The notes under the pieces are model-generated. The model saw only the letters and a list, made by a program, of their open reading frames with translations. It made no database searches and was not told the DNA's origin. DNA of 64,000 bases. Origin: Thermoactinomyces intermedius (GTDB lineage: Bacteria; Bacillota; Bacilli; Thermoactinomycetales; Thermoactinomycetaceae). The stretch lies in assembly GCF_016055025.1 (NCBI RefSeq), contig NZ_JAECVW010000001.1; one strand, 5' to 3'. Within the stretch, counting starts at the first letter, position 1, and each line of letters opens with the position of its first letter. The position numbers were made by a program, and so were the translations under genes. Below are positions 39,501 through 47,035 of this stretch, piece by piece.

Positions 39501-40913
39501 TTAAGAATCATAATGTGTGGCCCGACGATAGCCTCGAAAACGGGTTTCCAGCTCTGTACCCAGCCGGAACAAAGCATCTTCCTGTCCAGGGATGGTCACC
39601 AGCTGAAAAGCAACCGGCAGATGTTCTTCGCTTTCCCCGATGGGAATGGTGAGGGAACACAGTCCGTATGTGTTGGCATACGTGATAAACTGCAGGTATT
39701 TAAAAATCGTTTTCCGGATGGAAAAGAGTTGGCGGTAAAGTTCACCATGTTTCAGGGCCGGGCTGTGATAAACAGGCAAAACCAAGATGCGTTGTTTTAG
39801 AAAATCATACACTTCCATTTTCGTTTTTTTCCACCGGATGAGCAAGTCTTTCCATTCCCGGGGGGAGGGTTTGAGAAATTCAGCGGCCAAAAGAGCCCAG
39901 GTCAAATAGTGGTGGTAACGGGGGTTGAGGCCGGTTTTGGATTTGAGCCAATCCCAAAACACTTGTCCGATATGGTCAAACTCGGTCTGCTGGAGAAAGG
40001 ATCGGGCGCCGTCAAAAGTCATGATCCAAAACCACGTTTGTGTGGAGTCCGAAAAGTGAGGCGGGAGGGTCCGGTCGATGGGGAAATCTTGTTTCAAAAA
40101 GGAATGGATTTGGTTATACAGTTGCCTGGTTGAAGTGTTGACAGGGGTGAAAAACCAAAGATCAGGCACCGACAGGGTGTACTCGGAGAGATTTTGGACG
40201 GGAGACGGTTTTCCGGCGATAATTTCATGGATCAATTGGGCATCGGCGACGGATTTGGAAAGGGCGCCGATGCCCAGCATATTTTGCTGCAAGGGATGAG
40301 CCAGCTTTGGAAACAATCCTTCATCCGGCACTTGATTCATACCGGACTTGAAACCGATCACTCCATTGAAATGGGCCGGAAACCGGATGGATCCCCCGAT
40401 GTCGGCCCCGATGCCGACCGCAGCTCCGCCCGCGGCAATCAGTGCACCTTCCCCTCCGCTGGATCCCCCGCTTGTCCTGGATAAATTCCACGGGTTATTG
40501 GTGCGGCCGTAAAGAAGATTATCGGTTTCCTGGCAGAAGCAGAGTGAAGGTGTGTTGGTTTTGGCAAGGATAATGGCTCCTTCTTTTTTCAAACGCCGGA
40601 CAACTTCGGCATCGCACGGCCGGGGAGCGGAAGCATGGTGGGGAAGGCCTCCCGAGGTGACGGTTCCTTCGACGAAAAAAGATTCTTTCAAGCTGACCGG
40701 GACACCGGCCAAACGCCCTTTCAAACCTTGATCCTTGATTTCCCGGGCTTCTTTCAATGCATCATCCCACCGTGTTTCGACAACGGCATTCAAATGCGGA
40801 TTGATTTTTTGGATGTGGTGATAATAAGTTCGCAAAACCTCTTCCACATCCCAGGTCCCCTTTTTTAATTCCCTGGACAGGGTCGTTGCATCCATGGTCA
40901 GGATTTCTTTCAT
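39501..40913 (-). CDS. Amidase-signature family hydrolase
   Basis: A 470-residue enzyme that hydrolyses amide bonds. The Lys-cisSer-Ser triad is present: Lys in PVSLKESF near residue 75, cis-Ser and Ser in SRTSGGSSGGEGALI near 148, and GIGADIGGSIRFPAHFNGV. It is a stand-alone amidase rather than GatA: the C-terminal half differs and no gatC or gatB is adjacent. ATG 40913 is the start on the coding strand, and it heads an operon with the oxidoreductase gene downstream. Substrate unknown. Confidence 0.88.
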   Translation of the reverse strand: MKEILTMDATTLSRELKKGTWDVEEVLRTYYHHIQKINPHLNAVVETRWDDALKEAREIKDQGLKGRLAGVPVSLKESFFVEGTVTSGGLPHHASAPRPCDAEVVRRLKKEGAIILAKTNTPSLCFCQETDNLLYGRTNNPWNLSRTSGGSSGGEGALIAAGGAAVGIGADIGGSIRFPAHFNGVIGFKSGMNQVPDEGLFPKLAHPLQQNMLGIGALSKSVADAQLIHEIIAGKPSPVQNLSEYTLSVPDLWFFTPVNTSTRQLYNQIHSFLKQDFPIDRTLPPHFSDSTQTWFWIMTFDGARSFLQQTEFDHIGQVFWDWLKSKTGLNPRYHHYLTWALLAAEFLKPSPREWKDLLIRWKKTKMEVYDFLKQRILVLPVYHSPALKHGELYRQLFSIRKTIFKYLQFITYANTYGLCSLTIPIGESEEHLPVAFQLVTIPGQEDALFRLGTELETRFRGYRRATHYDS

Positions 40914-40928
40914 TGGATTCCCCCTGTA

Positions 40929-40956
40929 TTGATTCAGAGTATTCTGTTATTATTAT
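40929..40956 (+). promoter_or_regulatory. Putative promoter
   Basis: TTGATT at 40929-40934 and TATTAT at 40951-40956, 16-base spacer. It would drive the small ORF at 40985 and the D-2-hydroxyacid dehydrogenase gene. Confidence 0.5.
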
Positions 40957-40984
40957 ATCATTGTTGCTCGCGGGGAGGGGCGGG

Positions 40985-41101
40985 ATGTATGGAAGAAAAC
41001 GGAAAATATTTCGGGGATTCTTGGAAAGATTAGCAGGGAAAGAAGGATTATTGGTCGAATATTATAGAGATCAAAAATGCAGTTATGGTACCTTTGCATG
41101 A
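40985..41101 (+). CDS. Possible small basic protein (38 aa)
   Basis: A 38-codon frame starting at ATG 40985 right after GGGGAGGGGCGGG. The peptide is basic (MYGRKRKIFRGFLERLAGKE) with one cysteine. It ends at 41101, 18 bases before the dehydrogenase start, and has a promoter upstream. It may be a real short gene or a leader; nothing else supports it. Confidence 0.4.
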   Translation: MYGRKRKIFRGFLERLAGKEGLLVEYYRDQKCSYGTFA

Positions 41102-41119
41102 TGAACAGGAGGAAGATCA

Positions 41120-42106
41120 TTGGGTCACCGTGTTTTTGTCACAAGTTTGATCAGCCAACATTATATATCCAAATTAAAAGAGCATATGGAAGTGGAACTG
41201 AACCCGTTGAACCGGCAATTGACTCAGTCGGAAATCATGCAATTTGCCAAGGATAAAGATGCCCTTTTATGTACGGTGTCCGATGAAATCAATTCAGAGG
41301 TGATGGATGCTTGCCCCCGGTTAAAGATCATCAGCAACTATGGGGTTGGATACAACAATATTGATGTGGAAAGAGCGACATCGTCCGGGATCATCGTTAC
41401 GAACACGCCGGGTGTGTTGACCGATGCAACCGCGGATTTGACGTGGGCCCTGTTGCTTGATGTGGCCCGCCGGGTGTCGGAAGGAGACCGGTTGGTCCGG
41501 CGCGGGGAATGGAAAGGATGGGAACCCGGGTTTTTGTTGGGGACGGAGGTGACCGGAAAAACCCTGGGAATCATCGGAATGGGGAGAATCGGCCAAGCCG
41601 TGGCATACCGGGCGCGGGCTTTTCATATGAATGTGATCTATCACTCCCGCACACGCTTGTCTTCTGAAGAAGAGCAAAAGCTGGGGGTCCGGTGGAGTTC
41701 ATTGAACGAGCTGTTGGAAGAAGCTGATTTTGTTTCGCTGCACGCCCCTTACACCCCGGAAACGCATCACTTGATCGGGCGACAGGCGCTGAAAAAAATG
41801 AAGAAAAGTGCGTATCTCATTAATACCGCACGGGGCCCGTTGGTGGATGAACTGTCATTGGCCGAGGCTTTGCGAAATCAAGAAATTGCCGGAGCGGCAC
41901 TGGATGTTTATGAAAGGGAACCGGAAGTTCCGGCAGAGCTCAAAGAAATGGAAAACGTGGTGCTGGCTCCCCATATGGGAAGTGCCACCGTTGAAACGAG
42001 GGAAGCGATGGCCCGCTTGGCCGTGGAAAACTTGATCTGCTTCTTGAAAGGAGAGCGTCCGCCGCATGTTGTCAACACCCGCGCCTGGGAAAAGCTTTAC
42101 GGGTAA
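41120..42106 (+). CDS. D-2-hydroxyacid dehydrogenase (glyoxylate/hydroxypyruvate reductase type)
   Basis: A 328-residue NAD(P)-dependent enzyme. N-terminal substrate domain with NYGVGYNNIDVERATSSGI near residue 73; Rossmann motif GIIGMGRIGQAVAYRARAF near 151; catalytic Arg in NTARGPLVDE near 236, Glu in YEREPEVP near 264, and His in LAPHMGSATVETR near 283. The pattern matches glyoxylate or 2-ketogluconate reductases such as GyaR. TTG 41120 follows AGGAGGAAG. It is followed by a 290-base gap before greA. Confidence 0.9.
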   Translation: MGHRVFVTSLISQHYISKLKEHMEVELNPLNRQLTQSEIMQFAKDKDALLCTVSDEINSEVMDACPRLKIISNYGVGYNNIDVERATSSGIIVTNTPGVLTDATADLTWALLLDVARRVSEGDRLVRRGEWKGWEPGFLLGTEVTGKTLGIIGMGRIGQAVAYRARAFHMNVIYHSRTRLSSEEEQKLGVRWSSLNELLEEADFVSLHAPYTPETHHLIGRQALKKMKKSAYLINTARGPLVDELSLAEALRNQEIAGAALDVYEREPEVPAELKEMENVVLAPHMGSATVETREAMARLAVENLICFLKGERPPHVVNTRAWEKLYG

Positions 42107-42396
42107 TTTTGACAAGGTGGTGGCTGAAAGAAAAAAGTTTGGTTCTTTACTTGGAGGAAGAAATAAAATGTGTTAATATATTCCTCAGTTTAATTTCGAG
42201 GTTTGATGGTTGGTTTCAGGCCAATGTTGTTCAGCGTTGAATTACGAGGTGAAATCGCTTACAACCACCGTTTGACGGGATTGAAACTTCATAAAATGCT
42301 TGTGAAAAGAGAATGGGATCAGCAGACTGGCGGCGGATCGCCGGGAGCACAAGCAACGAGAAGAGCTTGTGTTGCATTAAAGGAGGATGAGTTAGT
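42107..42396 (+). other. Leader region of greA
   Basis: No convincing gene. It contains hairpin-forming runs near the start of greA, CACAAGC with GAGCTTGTG and GGCG with CGCC, and an isolated word GGGATTGAAAC resembling the end of some CRISPR repeats but present once only. A structured 5' leader for greA is possible. Confidence 0.4.
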
Positions 42397-42873
42397 ATGT
42401 CGCAAAATAAAGAAGTTTATTTGACAGAAGAAGGACTCGAGAAGGTAAAAGAAGAGCTGGAATACTTACGAACGGAAAAGCGCCAACAAGTCGCCCAACG
42501 GTTAAAAGAAGCCATTGCCCAAGGGGACCTGAGCGAAAACTCTGAATATGACGCAGCCAAAGAAGAGCAAGCTTTTGTGGAGTCCCGTATCATTACGCTT
42601 GAGAACATGATCCGCAACGCAAAAATCATCGATGCGGCCAATCAGGATAAAAACGTGGTGAACGTGGGAAGCAAAGTGACGATTGAAGAACAGCCGGACG
42701 GGGAACGCGAGACTTATACGATCGTGGGAAGCGCCGAATCCGACCCCGCTTCGTTCAAAATTTCCAATGAATCCCCGATCGGGAAAGAATTAATCGGCAA
42801 AAAAGTGGGCGAAATCGTCAACGTTTCCACTCCGTCCGGAACCATTCAGTTTAAAATCATTGAAATTGAATAA
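42397..42873 (+). CDS. greA: Transcription elongation factor GreA
   Basis: A 158-residue factor that rescues backtracked RNA polymerase by stimulating transcript cleavage. The N-terminal coiled coil contains the acidic loop GDLSENSEYDAAKEEQA (residues 44-60) with the conserved Asp and Glu that help hold the catalytic Mg. The C-terminal FKBP-like domain ends in PSGTIQFKIIEI. ATG 42397 follows AAAGGAGGATG. Its terminator also overlaps the convergent globin gene. Confidence 0.96.
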   Translation: MSQNKEVYLTEEGLEKVKEELEYLRTEKRQQVAQRLKEAIAQGDLSENSEYDAAKEEQAFVESRIITLENMIRNAKIIDAANQDKNVVNVGSKVTIEEQPDGERETYTIVGSAESDPASFKISNESPIGKELIGKKVGEIVNVSTPSGTIQFKIIEIE

Positions 42874-42888
42874 AAGGATGCATAACAT

Positions 42889-42927
42889 AAATAACAGGGA
42901 AGCGGTCATGCCGCTTCCCTGTTATTT
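42889..42927. terminator. Bidirectional terminator
   Basis: A 17-pair perfect stem, AAATAACAGGGAAGCGG with its complement, around TCATG. It ends greA on one strand and covers the last codons of the globin gene on the other. Confidence 0.88.
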
Positions 42928-43296
42928 ATTAATGATATGTGGCTTTACACTGCGCAGGAATGCTTCGATTTTGGCGATATCACCCAGACCCACATTGTAT
43001 TTTCTCAACGAACTGTTTAAATGTTTGATGGCGATTTCGTATTCTTCCGAGGTGATGTTCAAACCGGTATGGGCTTCTCTTAATGTTGCTTTGTCATAGA
43101 GCGGGGTCCCGCTGATGGCATAGCTCATGAAGTTGGTGATTTGTTTCTGCCGCAATTCTTCGATGTTGACGCCGATAAAATGATGGTTGACCCGGTCATC
43201 CTGCATCATCCGGTTAAAAAATTCCGCAATCACTGCTGTAATGGCCTGCTCTCCGCCCAAGCGTTCATAGAGAGTGCTTTTGGTACTTCTTAGCAT
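42922..43296 (-). CDS. Group I truncated hemoglobin
   Basis: A 124-residue heme protein that binds oxygen or nitric oxide. It starts MLRSTKSTLYERLGGEQAIT, with FFNRMMQDDRVNHHFIGVNI near residue 27 giving the B/C/E helices. The proximal histidine is in TLREAHTGLNI near 72, and LRSVKPHIIN closes the protein. ATG 43296 lies behind GGAGG. Pattern and length fit the TrHbN class rather than the YjbI (group II) class. It may act in NO detoxification or oxygen handling. Confidence 0.9.
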   Translation of the reverse strand: MLRSTKSTLYERLGGEQAITAVIAEFFNRMMQDDRVNHHFIGVNIEELRQKQITNFMSYAISGTPLYDKATLREAHTGLNITSEEYEIAIKHLNSSLRKYNVGLGDIAKIEAFLRSVKPHIINK

Positions 43297-43332
43297 AAAA
43301 CATCCTCCGTTCGTAGGGGGGAAGAGTAAAAA

Positions 43333-43473
43333 TTGACAAAAAATTTCATCGAATATATTTCCAGTGAAGCAATCCGTGCGATTAAACAAGATACATATAG
43401 GAAAAAATGGAATAAATTTGCCGATTGGTTTCATAAGAAAAGTTTATTCGATTTTGAATGGGAGTGCAAATAA
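43333..43473 (+). CDS. Small basic protein, unknown (46 aa)
   Basis: A 46-codon frame from TTG 43333 after GGGGGAAGAG to TAA 43471, followed at once by a terminator hairpin. The peptide is Lys- and aromatic-rich (KKWNKFADWFHKKSLFDFEW) and has one Cys. Protein-like composition, a ribosome site and its own terminator together favour a real gene. Family unknown. Confidence 0.5.
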   Translation: MTKNFIEYISSEAIRAIKQDTYRKKWNKFADWFHKKSLFDFEWECK

Positions 43474-43485
43474 AAATAAAATCTA

Positions 43486-43516
43486 AAAAAGCCCCATGAA
43501 AATGCATGGGGCTTTC
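43486..43516. terminator. Bidirectional terminator
   Basis: AAAGCCCCATG and CATGGGGCTTT form a stem around an AAAATG-type loop, flanked by A and T runs, between two short convergent genes. Confidence 0.8.
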
Positions 43517-43529
43517 TGAGCGGACCCGG

Positions 43530-43706
43530 TTACTTGGTGTGTTCGGCTTCCTCCGGTCCGGCTTGGCTGTACGCTTCCTGAATGGCACTCATGACCTTCC
43601 GGGTGGATTCATCCTCAAAAAACTCGGATGCAAATTCGGTTTGTTCCTGATCTCGCCGGGCTTTTGGCTTTTTCATTTTGTCTTGTTTCATTTGTTCTTC
43701 TTTCAT
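43530..43706 (-). CDS. Small acidic/basic protein, possibly spore-related (58 aa)
   Basis: A 58-codon gene with ATG 43706 behind GGAGGTGA and stop at 43530. The N-terminal half is Lys-rich (MKEEQMKQDKMKKPKARR) and the middle reads TEFASEFFED, which contains the same TEFAS word as the germination-protease site of gamma-type SASP. No other link to spore proteins was found, so that is only a hint. The C-terminal half is helical and acidic. Confidence 0.6.
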   Translation of the reverse strand: MKEEQMKQDKMKKPKARRDQEQTEFASEFFEDESTRKVMSAIQEAYSQAGPEEAEHTK

Positions 43707-43869
43707 TTGCTCACCTCCATATGGTAACAGATAATCTTAACCTGTCATTTTCAACGGATTTTATTCGGGGATCCTGATTTCAACCGATGGAATTGCAGGA
43801 AACAGGAGATTGCATTATTATTGTTAAAAGATTATGTGTGAATTTTTTTATTAAGGAGAGAGGACGCGC

Positions 43870-44235
43870 GTGGAATCATTTCAGGAAGGATTCTCATCAT
43901 TTATCACGGGATTTTCGATCATATTGTTGATTGCAGTAGTGATTTGGATGATTGGTCTGGTTGTTTTGTTGTTTCGTGAGTTATTTTCACCGACCCGGTT
44001 GGATCTGCGTGGTTATCTGTATAAAGTGTGGCGTATGTTGATTGTGAGCGTGGAGTGCACCATCTATGGCACCGTGGTCATCGCGCCCGTCATGATGTAC
44101 GTGACAGAAGAATATTTGCGGTACGGGATGATTACGGTCGCTGCCGTCATTTTGACCGTCATCAGTTTATATATCCGCAGACAAACTGGAGGATGGGGCC
44201 GGTCCGGGATGTTCCGGATCCGCCGGCATAAATAA
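43870..44235 (+). CDS. Small membrane protein, unknown (121 aa)
   Basis: Three predicted membrane helices (near residues 14-35, 54-78 and 85-105) and a basic tail RRQTGGWGRSGMFRIRRHK. GTG 43870 follows AAGGAGAGAGG. No known domain was recognised. It precedes relA on the same strand but is separated from it by a terminator hairpin, so it should have its own transcript. Confidence 0.65.
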   Translation: MESFQEGFSSFITGFSIILLIAVVIWMIGLVVLLFRELFSPTRLDLRGYLYKVWRMLIVSVECTIYGTVVIAPVMMYVTEEYLRYGMITVAAVILTVISLYIRRQTGGWGRSGMFRIRRHK

Positions 44236-44264
44236 ACCGATTGGGATCACCGATCGGTTTATTT
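44230..44264 (+). terminator. Terminator before relA
   Basis: AAATAAACCGAT and ATCGGTTTATTT form a 12-pair stem with an 11-base loop. Confidence 0.78.
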
Positions 44265-44348
44265 CCTATATCTGCATTTCCCTTTACTTTCACAAGCCAT
44301 TGAGTGATAATAAAAGGAAAACTTATTTTTGGTACGGATGTGAGAGGT

Positions 44349-46502
44349 ATGCCGATCGATGCATTAATCGATATTGCTGAGTCGTATTTATCGAAAGAAG
44401 ATGTGATGTGCCTGAAGGCGGCTTACGAATTTGCCGCCAAAGCGCATGAGAGACAAACCCGGAAATCCGGTGAGCCTTATATTCATCATCCGGTGGAAGT
44501 TGCCATCATCTTGGCGGAGCTGAAGATGGATTTAACGACACTGATCGCCGCCCTGCTGCATGATGTGGTGGAAGACACCAGTGTCACCTTGGAAGAAGTG
44601 GAAGAAAAATTCGGGCCTGCTGTCGGAAAACTGGTGGATGGTTTGACCAAGTTGCGCAAACGCATGAAATTCAAGTCGAATCAGGAGCACCAAGCGGAAA
44701 ACCACCGGAAGATGTTTGTGGCCATGGCCAAAGACATTCGCGTGATTCTGATCAAGTTGGCAGACCGTCTCCATAACATGAGAACGTTAAAATACATGCC
44801 CGAAAAGAAACAAAGGGAAAAGTCCAGGGAAACGCTGGAAATTTACGCCCCGCTTGCTCACCGGCTCGGAATTTCCAAGATCAAATGGGAATTGGAGGAC
44901 ACCGCCCTCCGTTATCTGAACCCGCAACAATATTACCGGATCGTTCATCTGATGAAGAAAAAAAGGGCGGAACGCGAACAATATCTGGATGAAATCATTT
45001 CGACGTTGTCCGAACGCCTGGAAGGTTCGGATGTCCCGGTGCTGGATATTTCCGGGCGCCCGAAGCATATTTACAGCATTTATCGCAAGATGGTGACGCA
45101 AAACAAAGAATTTAATGAGATCTATGATTTGATGGCGGTCAGGGTCATCGTCAACACGGTTCGGGATTGTTACACGGTGTTGGGAATCATTCATACGATC
45201 TGGAAACCGATGCCCGGCCGTTTCAAAGATTACATTGCCATGCCGAAAGCCAATATGTATCAATCGTTGCACACGACGGTGATTGGTCCCAAAGGAGAGC
45301 CGATCGAGGTGCAAATCCGCACCATGAAAATGCATCGGACGGCTGAATACGGGATTGCGGCCCATTGGGCATATAAAGAAGGAAGCACCATTGAAAACAG
45401 CAAATTTGAAGAAAAGCTCAAATGGTTCCGTGAAATGATGGAGCTTCAGCAAGAAACGAAAGATGCGCTGGAGTTTGTGGAAAGCCTGAAGGTGGATTGG
45501 TTCTCGGATTCGGTTTTTGTGTTTACCCCCAAAGGGGATGTGATTGAGTTGCCACAAGGCTCCGTCCCGCTCGATTTTGCCTACCGGATTCATACGGATA
45601 TCGGCAATATGTGCATCGGGGCAAAGGTGAATGGAAAGATTGTCCCCCTGGATTATCAGCTTCACACGGGAGACATTGTCGAGATCCTTACTTCCAAGCA
45701 CAGTTACGGCCCCAGCCAGGATTGGCTCAAAATTGTCAAATCCTCCAATGCACGGAATAAAATTCGCAGCTGGTTCAAAAAGCAAAGACGGGAAGAAAGC
45801 ATTGTCAAAGGCCGCGAAATGGTGGAAGCGCTTTTGAAAAAACATGACTTTAAAGTGAGCGAAGTATTGACCAATGAACGCATTCAAGAAGTGACCCGGA
45901 AATTTAACTTTCAGGATCCGGATGATTTGTTTGCGGCCGTCGGATACGGGGGGATTACCACTGCACAGGTTGTCAACCGGTTAACAGACGGTCTCAAAGA
46001 GGAAGAACAACCGGTCGTCCTGCCGGACGTGAAAACGATGCGCCACCGAAACCACAAAGCGGATCAGGGAGTCCGGGTCAAAGGCGTCGACAATCTGCTC
46101 ATCCGCTTGTCCCGGTGTTGCAATCCCGTTCCCGGGGACGATATTGCCGGATATGTGACACAAGGGCGCGGGGTCACGGTTCACCGGGCGGATTGCCCCA
46201 ATTTGAATAATGTCCCGAAAGAGCGGAGAATCGAAGTGGAGTGGGACAGCCAAACTTCCCAGCATTATCAGGTCGATATCGAGGTTTCCGGATTTGACCG
46301 GCAAGGCTTGTTGAATGAAGTGCTCCAGGTCATCAGCGACACCCAGACCAGTTTGTCGGCCGTCAGTGCCAAAGGGGACCGGCGCGGCATCGCTTCCATC
46401 CACATCCGGGTGGGAATTCAAAACATCAATCACTTGAAATCCGTGGTGGAACGGGTCAAGGGAGTTCGCGACATTTACAGCGTTCGTCGGATTATTCAAT
46501 GA
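44349..46502 (+). CDS. relA: (p)ppGpp synthetase/hydrolase RelA/SpoT family
   Basis: A 717-residue bifunctional stringent-response enzyme. The HD hydrolase domain has ALLHDVVEDT near residue 72 and the synthetase domain has GRFKDYIAMPKANMYQSLHT near 300. TGS (VFVFTPKGDVIELPQGS) and a C-terminal ACT domain (VDIEVSGFDRQGLLNEVLQV) follow. ATG 44349 gives the usual N-terminus MPIDALIDIAESYL; a GTG at 44304 would add 15 residues with no support. It is followed by dtd after 21 bases, as in B. subtilis. Confidence 0.96.
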   Translation: MPIDALIDIAESYLSKEDVMCLKAAYEFAAKAHERQTRKSGEPYIHHPVEVAIILAELKMDLTTLIAALLHDVVEDTSVTLEEVEEKFGPAVGKLVDGLTKLRKRMKFKSNQEHQAENHRKMFVAMAKDIRVILIKLADRLHNMRTLKYMPEKKQREKSRETLEIYAPLAHRLGISKIKWELEDTALRYLNPQQYYRIVHLMKKKRAEREQYLDEIISTLSERLEGSDVPVLDISGRPKHIYSIYRKMVTQNKEFNEIYDLMAVRVIVNTVRDCYTVLGIIHTIWKPMPGRFKDYIAMPKANMYQSLHTTVIGPKGEPIEVQIRTMKMHRTAEYGIAAHWAYKEGSTIENSKFEEKLKWFREMMELQQETKDALEFVESLKVDWFSDSVFVFTPKGDVIELPQGSVPLDFAYRIHTDIGNMCIGAKVNGKIVPLDYQLHTGDIVEILTSKHSYGPSQDWLKIVKSSNARNKIRSWFKKQRREESIVKGREMVEALLKKHDFKVSEVLTNERIQEVTRKFNFQDPDDLFAAVGYGGITTAQVVNRLTDGLKEEEQPVVLPDVKTMRHRNHKADQGVRVKGVDNLLIRLSRCCNPVPGDDIAGYVTQGRGVTVHRADCPNLNNVPKERRIEVEWDSQTSQHYQVDIEVSGFDRQGLLNEVLQVISDTQTSLSAVSAKGDRRGIASIHIRVGIQNINHLKSVVERVKGVRDIYSVRRIIQ

Positions 46503-46523
46503 TAGCAAAGGACGGTGTCAGGC

Positions 46524-46973
46524 ATGAAGGTGGTTTTGCAGCGGGTGAAAAATGCCCGTGTGACCGTGGATGGGGAAGTGACGGGAGCCATTGATCACGG
46601 GCTCCTTCTCCTTGTCGGTTTTAAAGAAGGGGACACGGAAGAGGATTTGCGCTACTTGGCCGACAAGGCGGTTCATCTCCGGATTTTTGAGGACGAAAGC
46701 GGGAAAATGAATCATTCGTTGCTGGATGTGAAGGGTGCCATACTTTCGGTTTCCCAGTTTACATTGTACGGGGACTGCCGGAAGGGCCGGCGCCCCAATT
46801 TCATGCGTTCGGCCAAACCGGAAGTGGCGGAACCGTTGTACCGGCGTTTTAATGAAATTTTGAGAAGTTACGGTGTTCCGGTCGAAACCGGCATATTTGG
46901 CGCGATGATGGAAGTTTCTTTCACCAATGACGGGCCGGTCACTTTTATTTTGGAGAGCAAAGAAGCATCCTAA
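46524..46973 (+). CDS. dtd: D-aminoacyl-tRNA deacylase
   Basis: A 149-residue enzyme that removes D-amino acids wrongly attached to tRNA. It has the DTD patterns: RVKNARVTVDGEVTG at the N-terminus, SVSQFTLYGDCRKGRRPNF near 78, and ETGIFGAMMEVSFTNDGPVT near 120 with the Gly-cisPro-type loop. ATG 46524 follows GGTGTCAGG. Only 21 bases separate it from relA, so the two are probably co-transcribed. Confidence 0.95.
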   Translation: MKVVLQRVKNARVTVDGEVTGAIDHGLLLLVGFKEGDTEEDLRYLADKAVHLRIFEDESGKMNHSLLDVKGAILSVSQFTLYGDCRKGRRPNFMRSAKPEVAEPLYRRFNEILRSYGVPVETGIFGAMMEVSFTNDGPVTFILESKEAS

Positions 46974-47035
46974 AAGAGACAGATATGTTATAATACCCGC
47001 TGAGTAATCAGTCAGATAAAAAAGGAGGATACATA

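Noticed and set aside
42240..42292. CRISPR-repeat-like word ending GGGATTGAAAC
   Set aside because: Only one copy and no spacers nearby; an array needs regular repeats. Likely chance in the greA leader.
44787..45887. Minus-strand open frame opposite relA
   Set aside because: His/Phe-rich composition without motifs or a start site; relA on the other strand is unmistakable.
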